The notes under the pieces were generated by a model. That model did no database searches. It saw only the letters and a list, made by a program, of their open reading frames with translations, and was not told the DNA's origin. This document shows, piece by piece, positions 1 through 8,517 of a stretch of DNA of 64,000 nucleotides. A program made the position numbers and the translations under genes. Within the stretch, counting starts at the first letter, position 1, and every line of letters begins with the position of its first letter. Origin of the DNA: Antrihabitans auranticaus (GTDB lineage Bacteria > Actinomycetota > Actinomycetes > Mycobacteriales > Mycobacteriaceae); contig NZ_JAEMNW010000001.1 in assembly GCF_016481275.1 (NCBI RefSeq), positions 1,231,531-1,295,530 on the forward strand. The letters are read 5' to 3'.

Positions 1-1
1 C

Positions 2-1384
2 ACCAATTACACGATCGTCGAGAAGGCGACCGACATCGGTGGCGTGTGGCGTGAGAACACCTACCCCGGCGCCGGCTGCGACGTGCCGTCGCCGCTGTAC
101 TCGTGGTCCTTCGAGCCGAAGTCGGATTGGCCCAAGCGCTTCTCCATGCAGGCCGACATTCACGAATACATGCGCACGGTCGCCGACAAATACAACTTGT
201 TCGACAAGATCCGCTTCGGAACCGAGGTCACCGACGCCGAGTTCGACGAAAGCACCTCGCGGTGGACGCTGACGACGAGGGACGGCAGCCACCTGTCCGC
301 CGACCTGCTCATTCCCGCGGTCGGTCAGCTTTCACGTCCAGCAATGCCTCCGATTCCGGGAATCGAATCGTTCGGCGGCGACGCGTTCCACTCTGCAGAG
401 TGGAATCACGACGTCGATCTGACCGGCAAGCGCGTTGCCGTCATCGGAACCGGCGCAAGTGCGATCCAATTCATCCCCGCGATCCAGCCGAAGGTCGCGC
501 ACCTCACGCTGTTTCAGCGGTCGGCAGCGTGGATCCTGCCGAAACCGGACGTCGAATACACGCCGTTTCACCACGCGATGTTCAAGTATTTCCCGCCCAG
601 CCGACTGGCCGAGCGGTTCGTCATCTGGTCGATCTTCGACTTTCTCGCGCTCGCCCTGACAGATATTCCGCCGCTCAAGACACCTGTTGTCGCCCTCGCC
701 GATCGGCACCGAGACAAGCAGGTGCCCGACCCCGAATTGCGCGCCAAACTGACCCCGGACTACGCGGCGGGCTGCAAGCGCGGCCTGTTCTCCAACGAGT
801 ACTTTCCGGCGCTCGCCCAGCCGAACGTCGCCGTCGAAACGACGTCGATCACCGAAATCACCCCGTCCGGCGTGCGGACCTCCGACGGCACCGAACACGA
901 GGTGGACGTGATCGTCTACGGCACCGGATTCAAGGGCACGGAGTTCCTGGCGCCGATCAACGTGTACGGGCGCGGCGGACGCAAACTCGCCGACGTCTGG
1001 GCGCCCGAGGGCGGTCGCGCGTACCTCGGCATGGCGGTACCGGACTTCCCGAACATGATGCTGATGTACGGACCGAACACGAACGTCGGCTCCGGATCCA
1101 TCATCTACATGCTGGAGTCGCAGGCACGCTACATCCGCCAGGTCGTCGAGCGGCTCGCTACCGAACCGGGCATACAGCTGTCGGTACGGCCCGAGGTGGA
1201 GCAAAATTACGACGACAAACTGCAGAAACGGCTCGTCGACACGCCCTGGAACTTCTGCTCGAGCTGGTACCGCAATGCATCTGGCCGCATCACCAACAAC
1301 TGGCCCGGCGCGACGTTGCTGTACCGGATGTGGACAAGGCAATTCGAAGCCGGCGACTACGTAGTCACGAAAGCGGGACGGTAA
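2..1384 (+). CDS. Baeyer-Villiger-type flavin monooxygenase, 5' end outside window
   Basis: NADPH/FAD-dependent monooxygenase that would insert oxygen into a ketone or oxidise a soft nucleophile. The reading frame is open from base 2, so the first Rossmann FAD motif lies upstream of the window. Visible family marks are GGVWRENTYPG near the start, the BVMO fingerprint FGGDAFHSAEW (FxGxxxHxxxW) followed by Asn rather than the usual Pro/Asp, and the second dinucleotide motif VIGTGASAIQF. The GTG at 44 is the Val inside GGVW, not a start. The stop codon overlaps the ATG of the next gene by one base (TAATG), so the two are probably co-translated; the ChoD-like partner suggests a hydrophobic alcohol/ketone (possibly sterol) substrate, which is inference. 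Confidence 0.85.
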   Translation, partial: TNYTIVEKATDIGGVWRENTYPGAGCDVPSPLYSWSFEPKSDWPKRFSMQADIHEYMRTVADKYNLFDKIRFGTEVTDAEFDESTSRWTLTTRDGSHLSADLLIPAVGQLSRPAMPPIPGIESFGGDAFHSAEWNHDVDLTGKRVAVIGTGASAIQFIPAIQPKVAHLTLFQRSAAWILPKPDVEYTPFHHAMFKYFPPSRLAERFVIWSIFDFLALALTDIPPLKTPVVALADRHRDKQVPDPELRAKLTPDYAAGCKRGLFSNEYFPALAQPNVAVETTSITEITPSGVRTSDGTEHEVDVIVYGTGFKGTEFLAPINVYGRGGRKLADVWAPEGGRAYLGMAVPDFPNMMLMYGPNTNVGSGSIIYMLESQARYIRQVVERLATEPGIQLSVRPEVEQNYDDKLQKRLVDTPWNFCSSWYRNASGRITNNWPGATLLYRMWTRQFEAGDYVVTKAGR

Positions 1385-3087
1385 TGACGAAAGAGACCAT
1401 CCACTACGACGTTCTTGTCATCGGGTCCGGGTTCGGCGGCAGCGTCAGCGCGCTGCGGTTGTCCGAAAAGGGCTACCGCGTGGGCGTGATCGAAGCAGGC
1501 CGGCGCTGGGATCCCGAAGACTTCCCTGCGACGAACTGGAACATCCGTAACTCGATCTGGGCACCGCGTCTCGGTCTCACCGGTCCGCAACGGATCAGCC
1601 TGCTCGGCAAGTGCGCGGTGTTCTCGGGCGCCGGTGTCGGCGGCGGATCGCTGATCTACGGCAACACGTTGTACGAGCCGCTGTCCGACTTCTACAAGGA
1701 CAAGCACTGGGCGCACATCACCGACTGGCGCGACGAGTTGGCACCGTATTACGACCAGGCCAGTCGCATGCTCGGCGTCGCGAAGAACCCGCGGATGACT
1801 CCCGCCGACGACGTGATCAAGGAGATCGCGGAAGACCTCGGCGTCGCGGACACCTTCCACGCAACCAACGTCGGCGTCTTCTTCAACGAAGGCAAAGAGG
1901 GCCAGGAGGTCTCGGATCCGTACTTCGGCGGTGTAGGACCGGACCGCACCGGGTGCCAGCATTGCGCGCGGTGCTTCACCGGTTGCCCGCACAACTCGAA
2001 GAACACCACGACGACCAACTACCTGTACCTCGCCGAAAAGGCAGGGGCGGAGGTCCATCCGCTGACGTCGGCAACCGATGTCCGGCCGCTCGCCGGCGGT
2101 GGCTACGCGATCGACACCGAACGTCCCGATCGCTGGATTCGCAAGGGCAAGAAGACTTTCACAGCCGATCACGTCGTTTTCGCCGCCGCGGCCCTCGGGA
2201 CACAGAAACTCCTGCACAAGCTGCGCGACAACGGCACGCTCCCGAACCTGTCGCCGACCCTCGGTGAGCTGACGCGCAGCAACTCCGAGGCGATCCTGAA
2301 CGTCGTCAGCCACAAACGGAACGACTTCGCTCAGGGCATCGCGATCACGTCGTCGATCCATCCCGAGGAGAACACCCACATCGAGGTGTGCCACTACGGC
2401 GAAGGACAGAACGCACTGTTCCCGATGTCCGTACCGATCGTCGACGGCGGCGCATTCCGCTTCCTACGCTTCCTGCTTGCGATGGTGCTGCATCCGATCG
2501 TGTTCGCGCGCAGTCTGAATGCCAGGCACGCATCGGAGCGATCGGTGATTCTGCTCGTCATGCAGTCGCTCGACAACTCCTTGACCTCCTACCTTCGCGG
2601 CCGCTTCCTACTGACCAAACAGGGCCAGGGCGAACCGAATCCGACGTGGATTCCGCTGGCGCACGACGTCGGGCGGCGCTTCGCCAAGAAGGTCGACGGC
2701 GACACCCACAGCTTGGCGATGGACATCCTCAACATCCCGGCGACCGCGCACTACATCGGGGGCTGCGTAATCGGTGACTCGGCCGAAACCGGCGTCGTCG
2801 ACCCGTACCAGCGCGTCTACGGCCACCCCGGTCTGCACGTTGCGGACGGCTCGGCAGTCTCCGCAAACCTCGGCGTCAACCCGTCGCTGACGATCACCGC
2901 ACAGGCCGAACGCGCAATGGCGTTCTGGCCCAACAAGGACGAGGAAGACACCCGCCCGCCCCTCGGCTCCGCCTACACCCGGATCGAGCCGGTGGCCCCG
3001 CAGCATCCCGCGGTTCCGGCGGCCGCCGTCGGTGCGCTGCACCTGCCGATCGTGTCGGTCAAGGCCCCCGCGAAGGTAGTCGGCTAG
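1384..3087 (+). CDS. choD: GMC-type cholesterol oxidase-like flavoprotein (ChoD family)
   Basis: 567-residue FAD-dependent oxidoreductase resembling mycobacterial ChoD (Rv3409c, close in length). The N-terminus carries the FAD dinucleotide fold VLVIGSGFGGSVSALRLSEKG followed by the acidic strand end VIEAG. A Cys-rich segment, GCQHCARCFTGCPHNSK, lies near residue 190, as in this family, and the C-terminal NPSLTITAQA motif closes the flavin site. The ATG at 1384 overlaps the previous stop by one base. The family is named for 3-beta-hydroxysterol oxidation, but the in vivo substrate of ChoD homologues is uncertain, so sterol activity here is an inference. Transcription runs into a very strong hairpin just downstream. 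Confidence 0.8.
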   Translation: MTKETIHYDVLVIGSGFGGSVSALRLSEKGYRVGVIEAGRRWDPEDFPATNWNIRNSIWAPRLGLTGPQRISLLGKCAVFSGAGVGGGSLIYGNTLYEPLSDFYKDKHWAHITDWRDELAPYYDQASRMLGVAKNPRMTPADDVIKEIAEDLGVADTFHATNVGVFFNEGKEGQEVSDPYFGGVGPDRTGCQHCARCFTGCPHNSKNTTTTNYLYLAEKAGAEVHPLTSATDVRPLAGGGYAIDTERPDRWIRKGKKTFTADHVVFAAAALGTQKLLHKLRDNGTLPNLSPTLGELTRSNSEAILNVVSHKRNDFAQGIAITSSIHPEENTHIEVCHYGEGQNALFPMSVPIVDGGAFRFLRFLLAMVLHPIVFARSLNARHASERSVILLVMQSLDNSLTSYLRGRFLLTKQGQGEPNPTWIPLAHDVGRRFAKKVDGDTHSLAMDILNIPATAHYIGGCVIGDSAETGVVDPYQRVYGHPGLHVADGSAVSANLGVNPSLTITAQAERAMAFWPNKDEEDTRPPLGSAYTRIEPVAPQHPAVPAAAVGALHLPIVSVKAPAKVVG

Positions 3088-3111
3088 GCGGGCCGCCCAA
3101 CCTGACTGCCC

Positions 3112-3187
3112 AGCCGCACCCCGGCTCGGGAGTCGCACCCGAAATAGGGCACTATTTCGGGTGCGACTCCCTAGTCGGGGTGCGGCT
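3112..3187. repeat. 76-bp near-perfect inverted repeat (hairpin) between convergent genes
   Basis: Bases 3112-3147 pair with 3152-3187 around the 4-nt loop GGCA. 34 of 36 positions are Watson-Crick, one is a G-T pair and one is a mismatch. The inner arm includes GTCGCACCCGAAATAG and the outer arm AGCCGCACCCCG. It sits between the convergent choD and DUF429 genes, and its right edge touches the last base of the DUF429 stop codon. It can act as a bidirectional terminator in RNA, but there is no T-run and the length is far beyond what termination needs. Confidence 0.9.
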
Positions 3188-3948
3188 CAAGGGGTTTCAG
3201 TCGCGCAGTCAGCGGATACGAGATCGCCCAACTCGCCGACCGGCAATTGAATCCAGCCCTCACGCTGAGCAATTTCGCGGTCGGCGTCGTCGGGAATCAG
3301 AACCTGGCCGACCGCGACAGCGCGCGCGACAAGTGCCGCGACGACCGCATCGAACGCGTCGTTGTCGGTGCGGAACAATTCGGCGTGCCGGCCGAGGTCG
3401 AGCCACGGCGCCGCGGTGAGCACCGCGTTCGTAAGTTCGGCGAACGCACCCGTTCCGGAAGTCTTGTAGCCCTTGTGAATTAGGCCCCACGACCGCAGAG
3501 CCGCCGCGGGATAGGCCTCGACCGCGGACCCGTCCGCTCGGTCGACATCGATTCCACGGGCACCCAACAGAGTGAGGATGCCTGCGCACCGGAGCGCAAC
3601 GTGTCCGATGAGGTCTGCCGAGACGCTCAGCGGAACGATTCCGGTGCGCTCGTGGACCACCCAATCGGTCCGTCGCCTGACGAGAGTTCGCCGGTCGGTG
3701 GGGGTTTCGGCGGGTCGGACGGTCGGGTGCATCGCATGATGCGCGGTTACGAGTTCGACGAACGCATCGGGCCAACCGAACGGCGCGTCGATACCGATCC
3801 GTTCGGCACCGTGGGCGGCAGCAACGATATCGGCGTCCGTGACGCCCACCTTCAGCTCGACCACGGTTGCCGCCCCGTCCGTCCATGCCACGACAGCCAG
3901 CGCGGTTCGCTCACTCCTACCGGCGAGGTCGACACCCACGGTGTGCAT
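3187..3948 (-). CDS. DUF429 family protein (predicted RNase H-fold)
   Basis: 253-residue protein with the DUF429 pattern: an N-terminal GVDLAGR strand with an acidic residue typical of RNase H-like folds, then IGIDAPFGWPDAF and later EAYPAAALR. DUF429 proteins are predicted nucleases, but no reaction has been established. I chose the ATG at 3948 because GAAGG lies about six bases upstream and because the longer ATG at 3984 would run into the CDF transporter gene. It follows the transporter by 14 bp on the same strand and may share its promoter. Its stop codon abuts the 76-bp hairpin. Confidence 0.75.
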   Translation of the reverse strand: MHTVGVDLAGRSERTALAVVAWTDGAATVVELKVGVTDADIVAAAHGAERIGIDAPFGWPDAFVELVTAHHAMHPTVRPAETPTDRRTLVRRRTDWVVHERTGIVPLSVSADLIGHVALRCAGILTLLGARGIDVDRADGSAVEAYPAAALRSWGLIHKGYKTSGTGAFAELTNAVLTAAPWLDLGRHAELFRTDNDAFDAVVAALVARAVAVGQVLIPDDADREIAQREGWIQLPVGELGDLVSADCATETP

Positions 3949-3962
3949 AGAGCCTTCGGCCC

Positions 3963-4880
3963 TTACCAAGACAACTCGTGGCACCGCTTGGCGGTGTCCT
4001 CCCCCTCGATCTGCAGGGTGGCGTGTTCGATCTGATAGTCGTGCGCGAGGACGTCCTGCGCCGACCGCAGCACCTCGTCGGGGCTCGCGCCGACGGCAAT
4101 TGCGAGATGCGCGGAGGCGACTTCCATTCCCGACGTCAGGGTCCAGATATGGAGGTCGTGCACGTCTGCGACGCCCGGCAACTGCTCGAGCGTGGTCGAG
4201 ATAAGTTCGACGTCGAGCCGGTCGGGGCTGTGCTGGAACAAAATTCGCAACGATCCGCGGGCGAGCACATACGCACGGGGCAACACCCAGAGCCCGATCG
4301 CGACGCCGATGATCATGTCCGCATAGAGCCAGCCGGTGGTAATGGTGATCAGTGCGGATACCAGCACGCCGACCGAACCGACGAGGTCCGCGAGAACCTC
4401 GAGATATGCACCGCGAACGTTCAGGCTTTCCTCGGCCCCGGACCGCAGCAGGAAGAAGGACACGATGTTGGCGATGAGCCCCGCGCCGCCCGCGATGAGG
4501 ACGGGAACACCTGGAACGTCCGGCGGCTCACCGAGTCTGATGATGGCCTCGTAGAGCACGTAGCCTGCGACGGCGAACAACAGAATCGCGTTCGCCAGGG
4601 CTGCCAGCACCTCTGCCCGGTAGTACCCGAAGGAGCGCGAATGCGTTGCGACGGTGCGCTTTGCGAGCATGATCGCCGCGAGCGCCATGGACAGTCCGAC
4701 CACGTCCGTCGCCATATGTGCGGCGTCGGAGAGCAACGCGAGCGATGACGTGGCGATCGCCACTATGAACTCCACCGCCATGAACGTGACCCCGATGCCC
4801 AGGGCCATGGCGAGGCGGCTCAAATATTTCCCGGATGCGCTTTCCGGAGCTGTCGACGTATGCGAATGATCATGACCCAC
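3963..4880 (-). CDS. Cation diffusion facilitator (CzcD-like metal exporter)
   Basis: 305-residue inner-membrane metal/proton antiporter, probably exporting Zn, Co, Cd or Ni. It opens with a His-rich stretch (GHDHSH), then has about six membrane segments. SDAAHMATD in TM2 and a second D-rich site near LEVLADLVGSV are the CDF metal-site motifs, and a cytoplasmic C-terminal domain contains HDLHIW. I take the GTG at 4880 as the start: it places GHDHSH at residue 2 and lies exactly six bases after a good -10 box, so the mRNA would be leaderless. Longer ATG starts at 4901 and 4907 fall inside the promoter. A palindrome between -35 and -10 suggests metal-responsive repression, but no ArsR/SmtB gene is adjacent. 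Confidence 0.88.
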   Translation of the reverse strand: MGHDHSHTSTAPESASGKYLSRLAMALGIGVTFMAVEFIVAIATSSLALLSDAAHMATDVVGLSMALAAIMLAKRTVATHSRSFGYYRAEVLAALANAILLFAVAGYVLYEAIIRLGEPPDVPGVPVLIAGGAGLIANIVSFFLLRSGAEESLNVRGAYLEVLADLVGSVGVLVSALITITTGWLYADMIIGVAIGLWVLPRAYVLARGSLRILFQHSPDRLDVELISTTLEQLPGVADVHDLHIWTLTSGMEVASAHLAIAVGASPDEVLRSAQDVLAHDYQIEHATLQIEGEDTAKRCHELSW

Positions 4881-4915
4881 GCGGATAACATATGCGTACA
4901 TGCGCATGAATGCAA
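4881..4915 (-). promoter_or_regulatory. Leaderless promoter with palindromic operator for the CDF gene
   Basis: Read on the minus strand, -35 TTGCAT (4915-4910) and -10 TATGTT (4892-4887) are separated by exactly 17 bp, and the GTG start follows six bases after the -10. The spacer is filled by an imperfect 22-bp palindrome at 4893-4914 centred on CATGCGCATG, with 9 of 11 half-site positions matching and one more being G-T. Placement between the promoter boxes is typical for ArsR/SmtB-type metal sensors, but the regulator is not identified. Confidence 0.7.
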
Positions 4916-4948
4916 GCCTGACTTCCCGGTCCCTGGCACACTGAGACA

Positions 4949-6979
4949 GTGACAACCACGCCGCCCGAAACCGCACCGAGCGGACCGCTGCGTCCGATCG
5001 AGCTTGCCACCGGGGCAGTTCTGGGCGGAGTCGCCATCTCGCTTTCCGTGCTGGCGAACCTGATCCCGTTCCTCGGTGCGTTGCAGTTGCTGGCGGCAAT
5101 ACCGATGGGCATCATCGCGCAACGGCATCGAGCGCGTGCGTTCCTCACCGCAACCGTTTGCGCAGGGTTGGTCGGCTTCGTTGCGGGCGGCGTGCCCGCG
5201 GTGCTGAGTGTGGCGTCGTGCGCAATTCTCGGCGGCATCGTCGGAACCGTGAAACGACGCGGCGGCGGACTCGCGTCGGTGCTGGTCTATTCGACGATCG
5301 CCGGTCTCGGCTCCGGCGCGTTTGCGGTCGGCACATTGCTCGTGTTCTCGACGACGCGCAACCTCCTGTTCGACACGCTGCGCGACACGGCTCGCGGCAT
5401 CGGGGAATTCGCGGCCAAACAGTCGTTCCTCGCGCCGATCGGCGACGCGTTCGCAGACTTCGTCGAGACGGCACTGCACTACTGGTGGATCTGGATCGGC
5501 GCCTCCGTGACGATCGGCACGATTCTCAGCGCGATTTTCGCGTGGTTCCTGCTCGGGGCGGTCATCGACCGCCTGGCCTGGGTGCCGGCCGAAGACCATC
5601 TCGACGCACCGAACGACGACCGCACAGTCGCGCCGCTTCCAGTCCAACTGCACGCGGTGAGCTACCGCTATCCCGGCGGCAAGACCTACGCGTTGCAGGG
5701 TGTCGAGCTGATCGTGAACGTCGGCGAGTTCGTTGCGGTCGTCGGGCACAACGGGTCGGGCAAATCGACGCTGTCCCGGATCCTCGCGGGCCGCCCACCG
5801 ACCAGCGGAACCGTCACGCGACCGGGCTCGGCAGGCCTCGGCAAATTCGGTGGCACGGCGGTCGTGATGCAGCGGCCGGAGAGCCAAATTCTCGGCGTTC
5901 TCGTCGCCGACGATGTCGTGTGGGGTTTGCCGACCGACACAGAGGTCGATGTCGAGGGGCTCCTCGCCGAAGTCGGTCTCGCAGGTCTGGGAGCACGGGA
6001 GACCAGCTCGCTTTCCGGTGGTCAGCAGCAGCGGCTCGCAGTCGCAGCCGCACTTGCCCGCCAGCCGAGCCTGTTGATCGCCGACGAGGCAACCGCAATG
6101 GTGGACCCTGCGGGACGACGCGAGCTCGTCGCGTTGCTTTCCGCACTCCCCCAACGCCATTCGATGGCCGTAGTGCTCATCACACATCAGGAGATCGAGG
6201 CCGCGGCGGCCGATCGCGTCATCCATCTTTCCGGTGGTCGCGCTGTCGAACACCTGCCGACGTGGCACAGAACCGAGTCGCAGGCGCCGCAGATTTCCGA
6301 GCATGCGGGGGAACCGCTGCTCCGGCTCAGCGGTGTCCGGCACACCTATCTGTCGGGGACGCCGTGGGCCACCGAGGCGCTGCACGGCATCGATCTGACG
6401 GTCGGCCGCGGCGAAGGCGTGTTGCTCGTGGGCGGTAACGGTTCGGGGAAATCGACCATCGCATGGATCATGGCCGGGCTGATCGACCCGACCGAAGGCA
6501 CGTGCGAACTGGCGGGCCGGCCGATGACGACGCAGGTCGGGCGAGTCGGGCTCGCCTTCCAGCACTCACGGCTGCAATTGCTCCGCAGGACAGTGGGCGG
6601 TGAGATCGCCTCCTGGGGCGGACCGGACGTCGGTTCGGCCCGCGTCGGCCAGGCGCTGGACGACGTCGCCCTCGACCGCATACTCGCGGGCCGCGGAATC
6701 GACGAACTGAGCGGCGGGCAGGCCCGTCGCGTCGCGCTCGCCGGGATCCTCGCCAGCAAGCCCCGCCTTGTCGTGCTCGACGAGCCGCTCGCCGGGCTCG
6801 ACCCCGAGGGGAGAAGAGGCATCATCGATCTGCTCGGATCGTTGCGCAGAAACGGATTGACGCTGGTCGTCATTTCCCATGACATCGAAGGCATGTCGAC
6901 GGTCTGCAACCGAATCGTGCGCCTCGACGGCGGTCGCGTGGCCACCGACGAACCGAGCCACGCCGGGCAGACGTCATGA
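4949..6979 (+). CDS. ECF transporter: membrane substrate-binding component fused to two ATPases
   Basis: 676-residue protein with a membrane domain (about residues 15-205) followed by two ABC ATPase domains. Walker A motifs are GHNGSGKST near residue 266 and GGNGSGKST near residue 495, with signatures LSGGQQQR and LSGGQARR. The architecture and length match Rv2326c. In the ECF scheme the N-terminal part would be the S component that binds a micronutrient, and the two ATPases the A/A' pair; the substrate cannot be read from sequence. The start is GTG, 68 bp from the divergent CDF start. The stop overlaps the EcfT gene by four bases. Confidence 0.88.
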   Translation: MTTTPPETAPSGPLRPIELATGAVLGGVAISLSVLANLIPFLGALQLLAAIPMGIIAQRHRARAFLTATVCAGLVGFVAGGVPAVLSVASCAILGGIVGTVKRRGGGLASVLVYSTIAGLGSGAFAVGTLLVFSTTRNLLFDTLRDTARGIGEFAAKQSFLAPIGDAFADFVETALHYWWIWIGASVTIGTILSAIFAWFLLGAVIDRLAWVPAEDHLDAPNDDRTVAPLPVQLHAVSYRYPGGKTYALQGVELIVNVGEFVAVVGHNGSGKSTLSRILAGRPPTSGTVTRPGSAGLGKFGGTAVVMQRPESQILGVLVADDVVWGLPTDTEVDVEGLLAEVGLAGLGARETSSLSGGQQQRLAVAAALARQPSLLIADEATAMVDPAGRRELVALLSALPQRHSMAVVLITHQEIEAAAADRVIHLSGGRAVEHLPTWHRTESQAPQISEHAGEPLLRLSGVRHTYLSGTPWATEALHGIDLTVGRGEGVLLVGGNGSGKSTIAWIMAGLIDPTEGTCELAGRPMTTQVGRVGLAFQHSRLQLLRRTVGGEIASWGGPDVGSARVGQALDDVALDRILAGRGIDELSGGQARRVALAGILASKPRLVVLDEPLAGLDPEGRRGIIDLLGSLRRNGLTLVVISHDIEGMSTVCNRIVRLDGGRVATDEPSHAGQTS

Positions 6980-7710
6980 GCACCATGTTGCTTCGACGGG
7001 TGCCCGGAACGAGCGTCGTGCACAGAATGTGGGCGGGCACGAAGTTGATCACCGTCCTCGTGATCAGCCTGCTGCTCATGTTCATCCCAACGTGGCCGGT
7101 GCTGGGTATGATCGCAGCCTTCCTCATCGGCGTCGGCGTCCTGGCGCGAATTCCCTTGCGCGCGTTGCCTCGTCTGCCGTGGTGGTTCTGGGGCCTGCTG
7201 TCGCTCGGCGCGGCGATCAACATTCCGGTCGGGCTCGAGTCGGTAGTACGGTACGGCCAGGTCACCGCATTCGGTCTCCTGCTCCTCGCTGCGTCGATGC
7301 TGATCGCGTGGACGACGCCGCTGAACGAGATCGCGCCTGCCATGGCGACACTCGGCGCCCCGCTGCGGAAGTTGCGGATCCCGATCGACGAGTGGGCCGT
7401 CGCGGTCGCACTGTGCCTGCGCAGCCTGCCGCTCCTCATCGAAGACCTCCGGATCCTGCGTGCCGCGCGCCGGCTCCGGCCGAAACGACGGCCCGACGGC
7501 ATGCGCAACAACGCCCTGATCGACATCGTCACCGCGGTGATGGTGGTCGCGATGCGGCGGGCGGGCGAACTCGGTGAAGCGATCACCGCACGCGGCGGAA
7601 CGGGGCAGCTCACCGCTTACCCGTCACGACCCGGCGTGCGTGACGCGATCGCCCTGGTAGCAGTCGGCGTCGTCGCCGCCGGTTGTGTGCTGAGCTTCGT
7701 CCTGCTGTGA
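6976..7710 (+). CDS. ecfT: ECF transporter transmembrane coupling protein EcfT
   Basis: 244-residue integral membrane protein with about five hydrophobic segments and the cytoplasmic coupling helices typical of EcfT, including an ARG-containing motif (EAITARGG) near residue 210. It couples ATP hydrolysis by the preceding fusion protein to toppling of the substrate-binding component. The ATG overlaps the upstream stop by four bases (ATGA), implying coupled translation and a fixed stoichiometry. It corresponds to Rv2325c beside Rv2326c. The gene ends four bases before a convergent small ORF, leaving no room for a separate terminator. Confidence 0.88.
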   Translation: MSTMLLRRVPGTSVVHRMWAGTKLITVLVISLLLMFIPTWPVLGMIAAFLIGVGVLARIPLRALPRLPWWFWGLLSLGAAINIPVGLESVVRYGQVTAFGLLLLAASMLIAWTTPLNEIAPAMATLGAPLRKLRIPIDEWAVAVALCLRSLPLLIEDLRILRAARRLRPKRRPDGMRNNALIDIVTAVMVVAMRRAGELGEAITARGGTGQLTAYPSRPGVRDAIALVAVGVVAAGCVLSFVLL

Positions 7711-7714
7711 CCAG

Positions 7715-7975
7715 CTACCCGACCGCACTCGGCGGCACATCGTCGTCGTCCAGGGTGTCGACCGATCGCGGCGATTTGTATCGGTGCAACAGGTCGACGG
7801 ACAGGCGCTCAGGAACCAGGTCCGAGTAGCCGCTTCCCACTGCCTTCAGATAGAGGTGTGCGCGGGAAAGATCGCGCGTCAAACGCGCGCGCAGCGACTC
7901 CTCGACGTCGACGACGCGTTGCAGCCGGTCCTCGATTTCACGGACAACCCATTTGAGATCCTCGGGCCCCACCAT
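7715..7975 (-). CDS. Small hypothetical protein
   Basis: 86-residue protein I do not recognise. It is charged and probably helical at the N-terminus (EDLKWVVREIEDRLQRVVDVEESLRARLTRDLSRAHLYLKA), with heptad-like spacing that could form a short coiled coil, and ends in an acidic tail (TLDDDDVPPS). No signal peptide or membrane segment is visible. It lies 61 bp downstream of the YCII-domain gene on the same strand and converges on ecfT. Coding status rests on the open frame, the amphipathic pattern and the position; the ribosome binding site is weak. Confidence 0.55.
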   Translation of the reverse strand: MVGPEDLKWVVREIEDRLQRVVDVEESLRARLTRDLSRAHLYLKAVGSGYSDLVPERLSVDLLHRYKSPRSVDTLDDDDVPPSAVG

Positions 7976-8036
7976 TACTCAATTCTGCCCATCTTGCAGC
8001 GAACCTTCAACGAGGAGCGGAACCCGCTCCATACAG

Positions 8037-8396
8037 TCACATCTCCAGTCCCTCGTTGTTCATTACCGGTCGCACTTCCACCGCGCCGACCCGAGCGTCC
8101 GGCATCCGCGCCGCAATCTCGACGGCTCGCTCGATCGATTCGCATTCGACGAGGTAGTACCCGGCGAGGTACTCCTTTGCTTCGGCGTAGGGCCCGTCGG
8201 TGCTGGAGACGACACCGTTTCGCACTCGGACCGTGCGGGTCAGTTCTGGGTCCGCCAACGGCTCCGAACTGATCAGCTCACCCCGCTCGGCAAGCTCCTC
8301 GTCCAGGGCAAAATGCTCCCGCCAGGCCGCGTAATCGTCGTCGGGCGGCTCGTTCCAACTCGTCGGATTGCTGTAGATCAGCACGAGGTACTTCAT
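8037..8396 (-). CDS. YCII/DGPF-domain protein
   Basis: 119-residue protein of the YCII-related superfamily, with the hallmark DGPYAEAKEYLAGYYLVE stretch around residues 67-84. Such proteins have a ferredoxin-like fold and are often found near ECF sigma factors or small dehydratase-like enzymes, but their biochemical role is mostly unknown. The ATG at 8396 is preceded by a strong ribosome binding site, GGAAAGGTGG. No sigma factor is adjacent here; the divergent neighbour is an MFS transporter 121 bp away. Confidence 0.85.
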   Translation of the reverse strand: MKYLVLIYSNPTSWNEPPDDDYAAWREHFALDEELAERGELISSEPLADPELTRTVRVRNGVVSSTDGPYAEAKEYLAGYYLVECESIERAVEIAARMPDARVGAVEVRPVMNNEGLEM

Positions 8397-8517
8397 GGGT
8401 CCACCTTTCCGGATCGCGAAATTCCTTCGTAGGAGACGTCGAGACAGCGCGCCCGGTCTCGACGTACCGGTTGTAGTCATGCCCGGATCCAAACCTGACA
8501 CGCCAGGAGCGCCGAAA

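Noticed and set aside
332-1342. Long minus-strand frames over the first two genes and, similarly, over ECF, EAL, GltA2 and CitA genes.
   Set aside because: They are high-GC shadow frames: Arg/Ala/Pro-rich, without known motifs, and opposite genes with strong homology.
103-1383. A 994-residue open frame that begins far upstream of choD.
   Set aside because: The first part is in another frame of the monooxygenase gene and is Arg-rich nonsense; the oxidase homology begins at the ATG at 1384.
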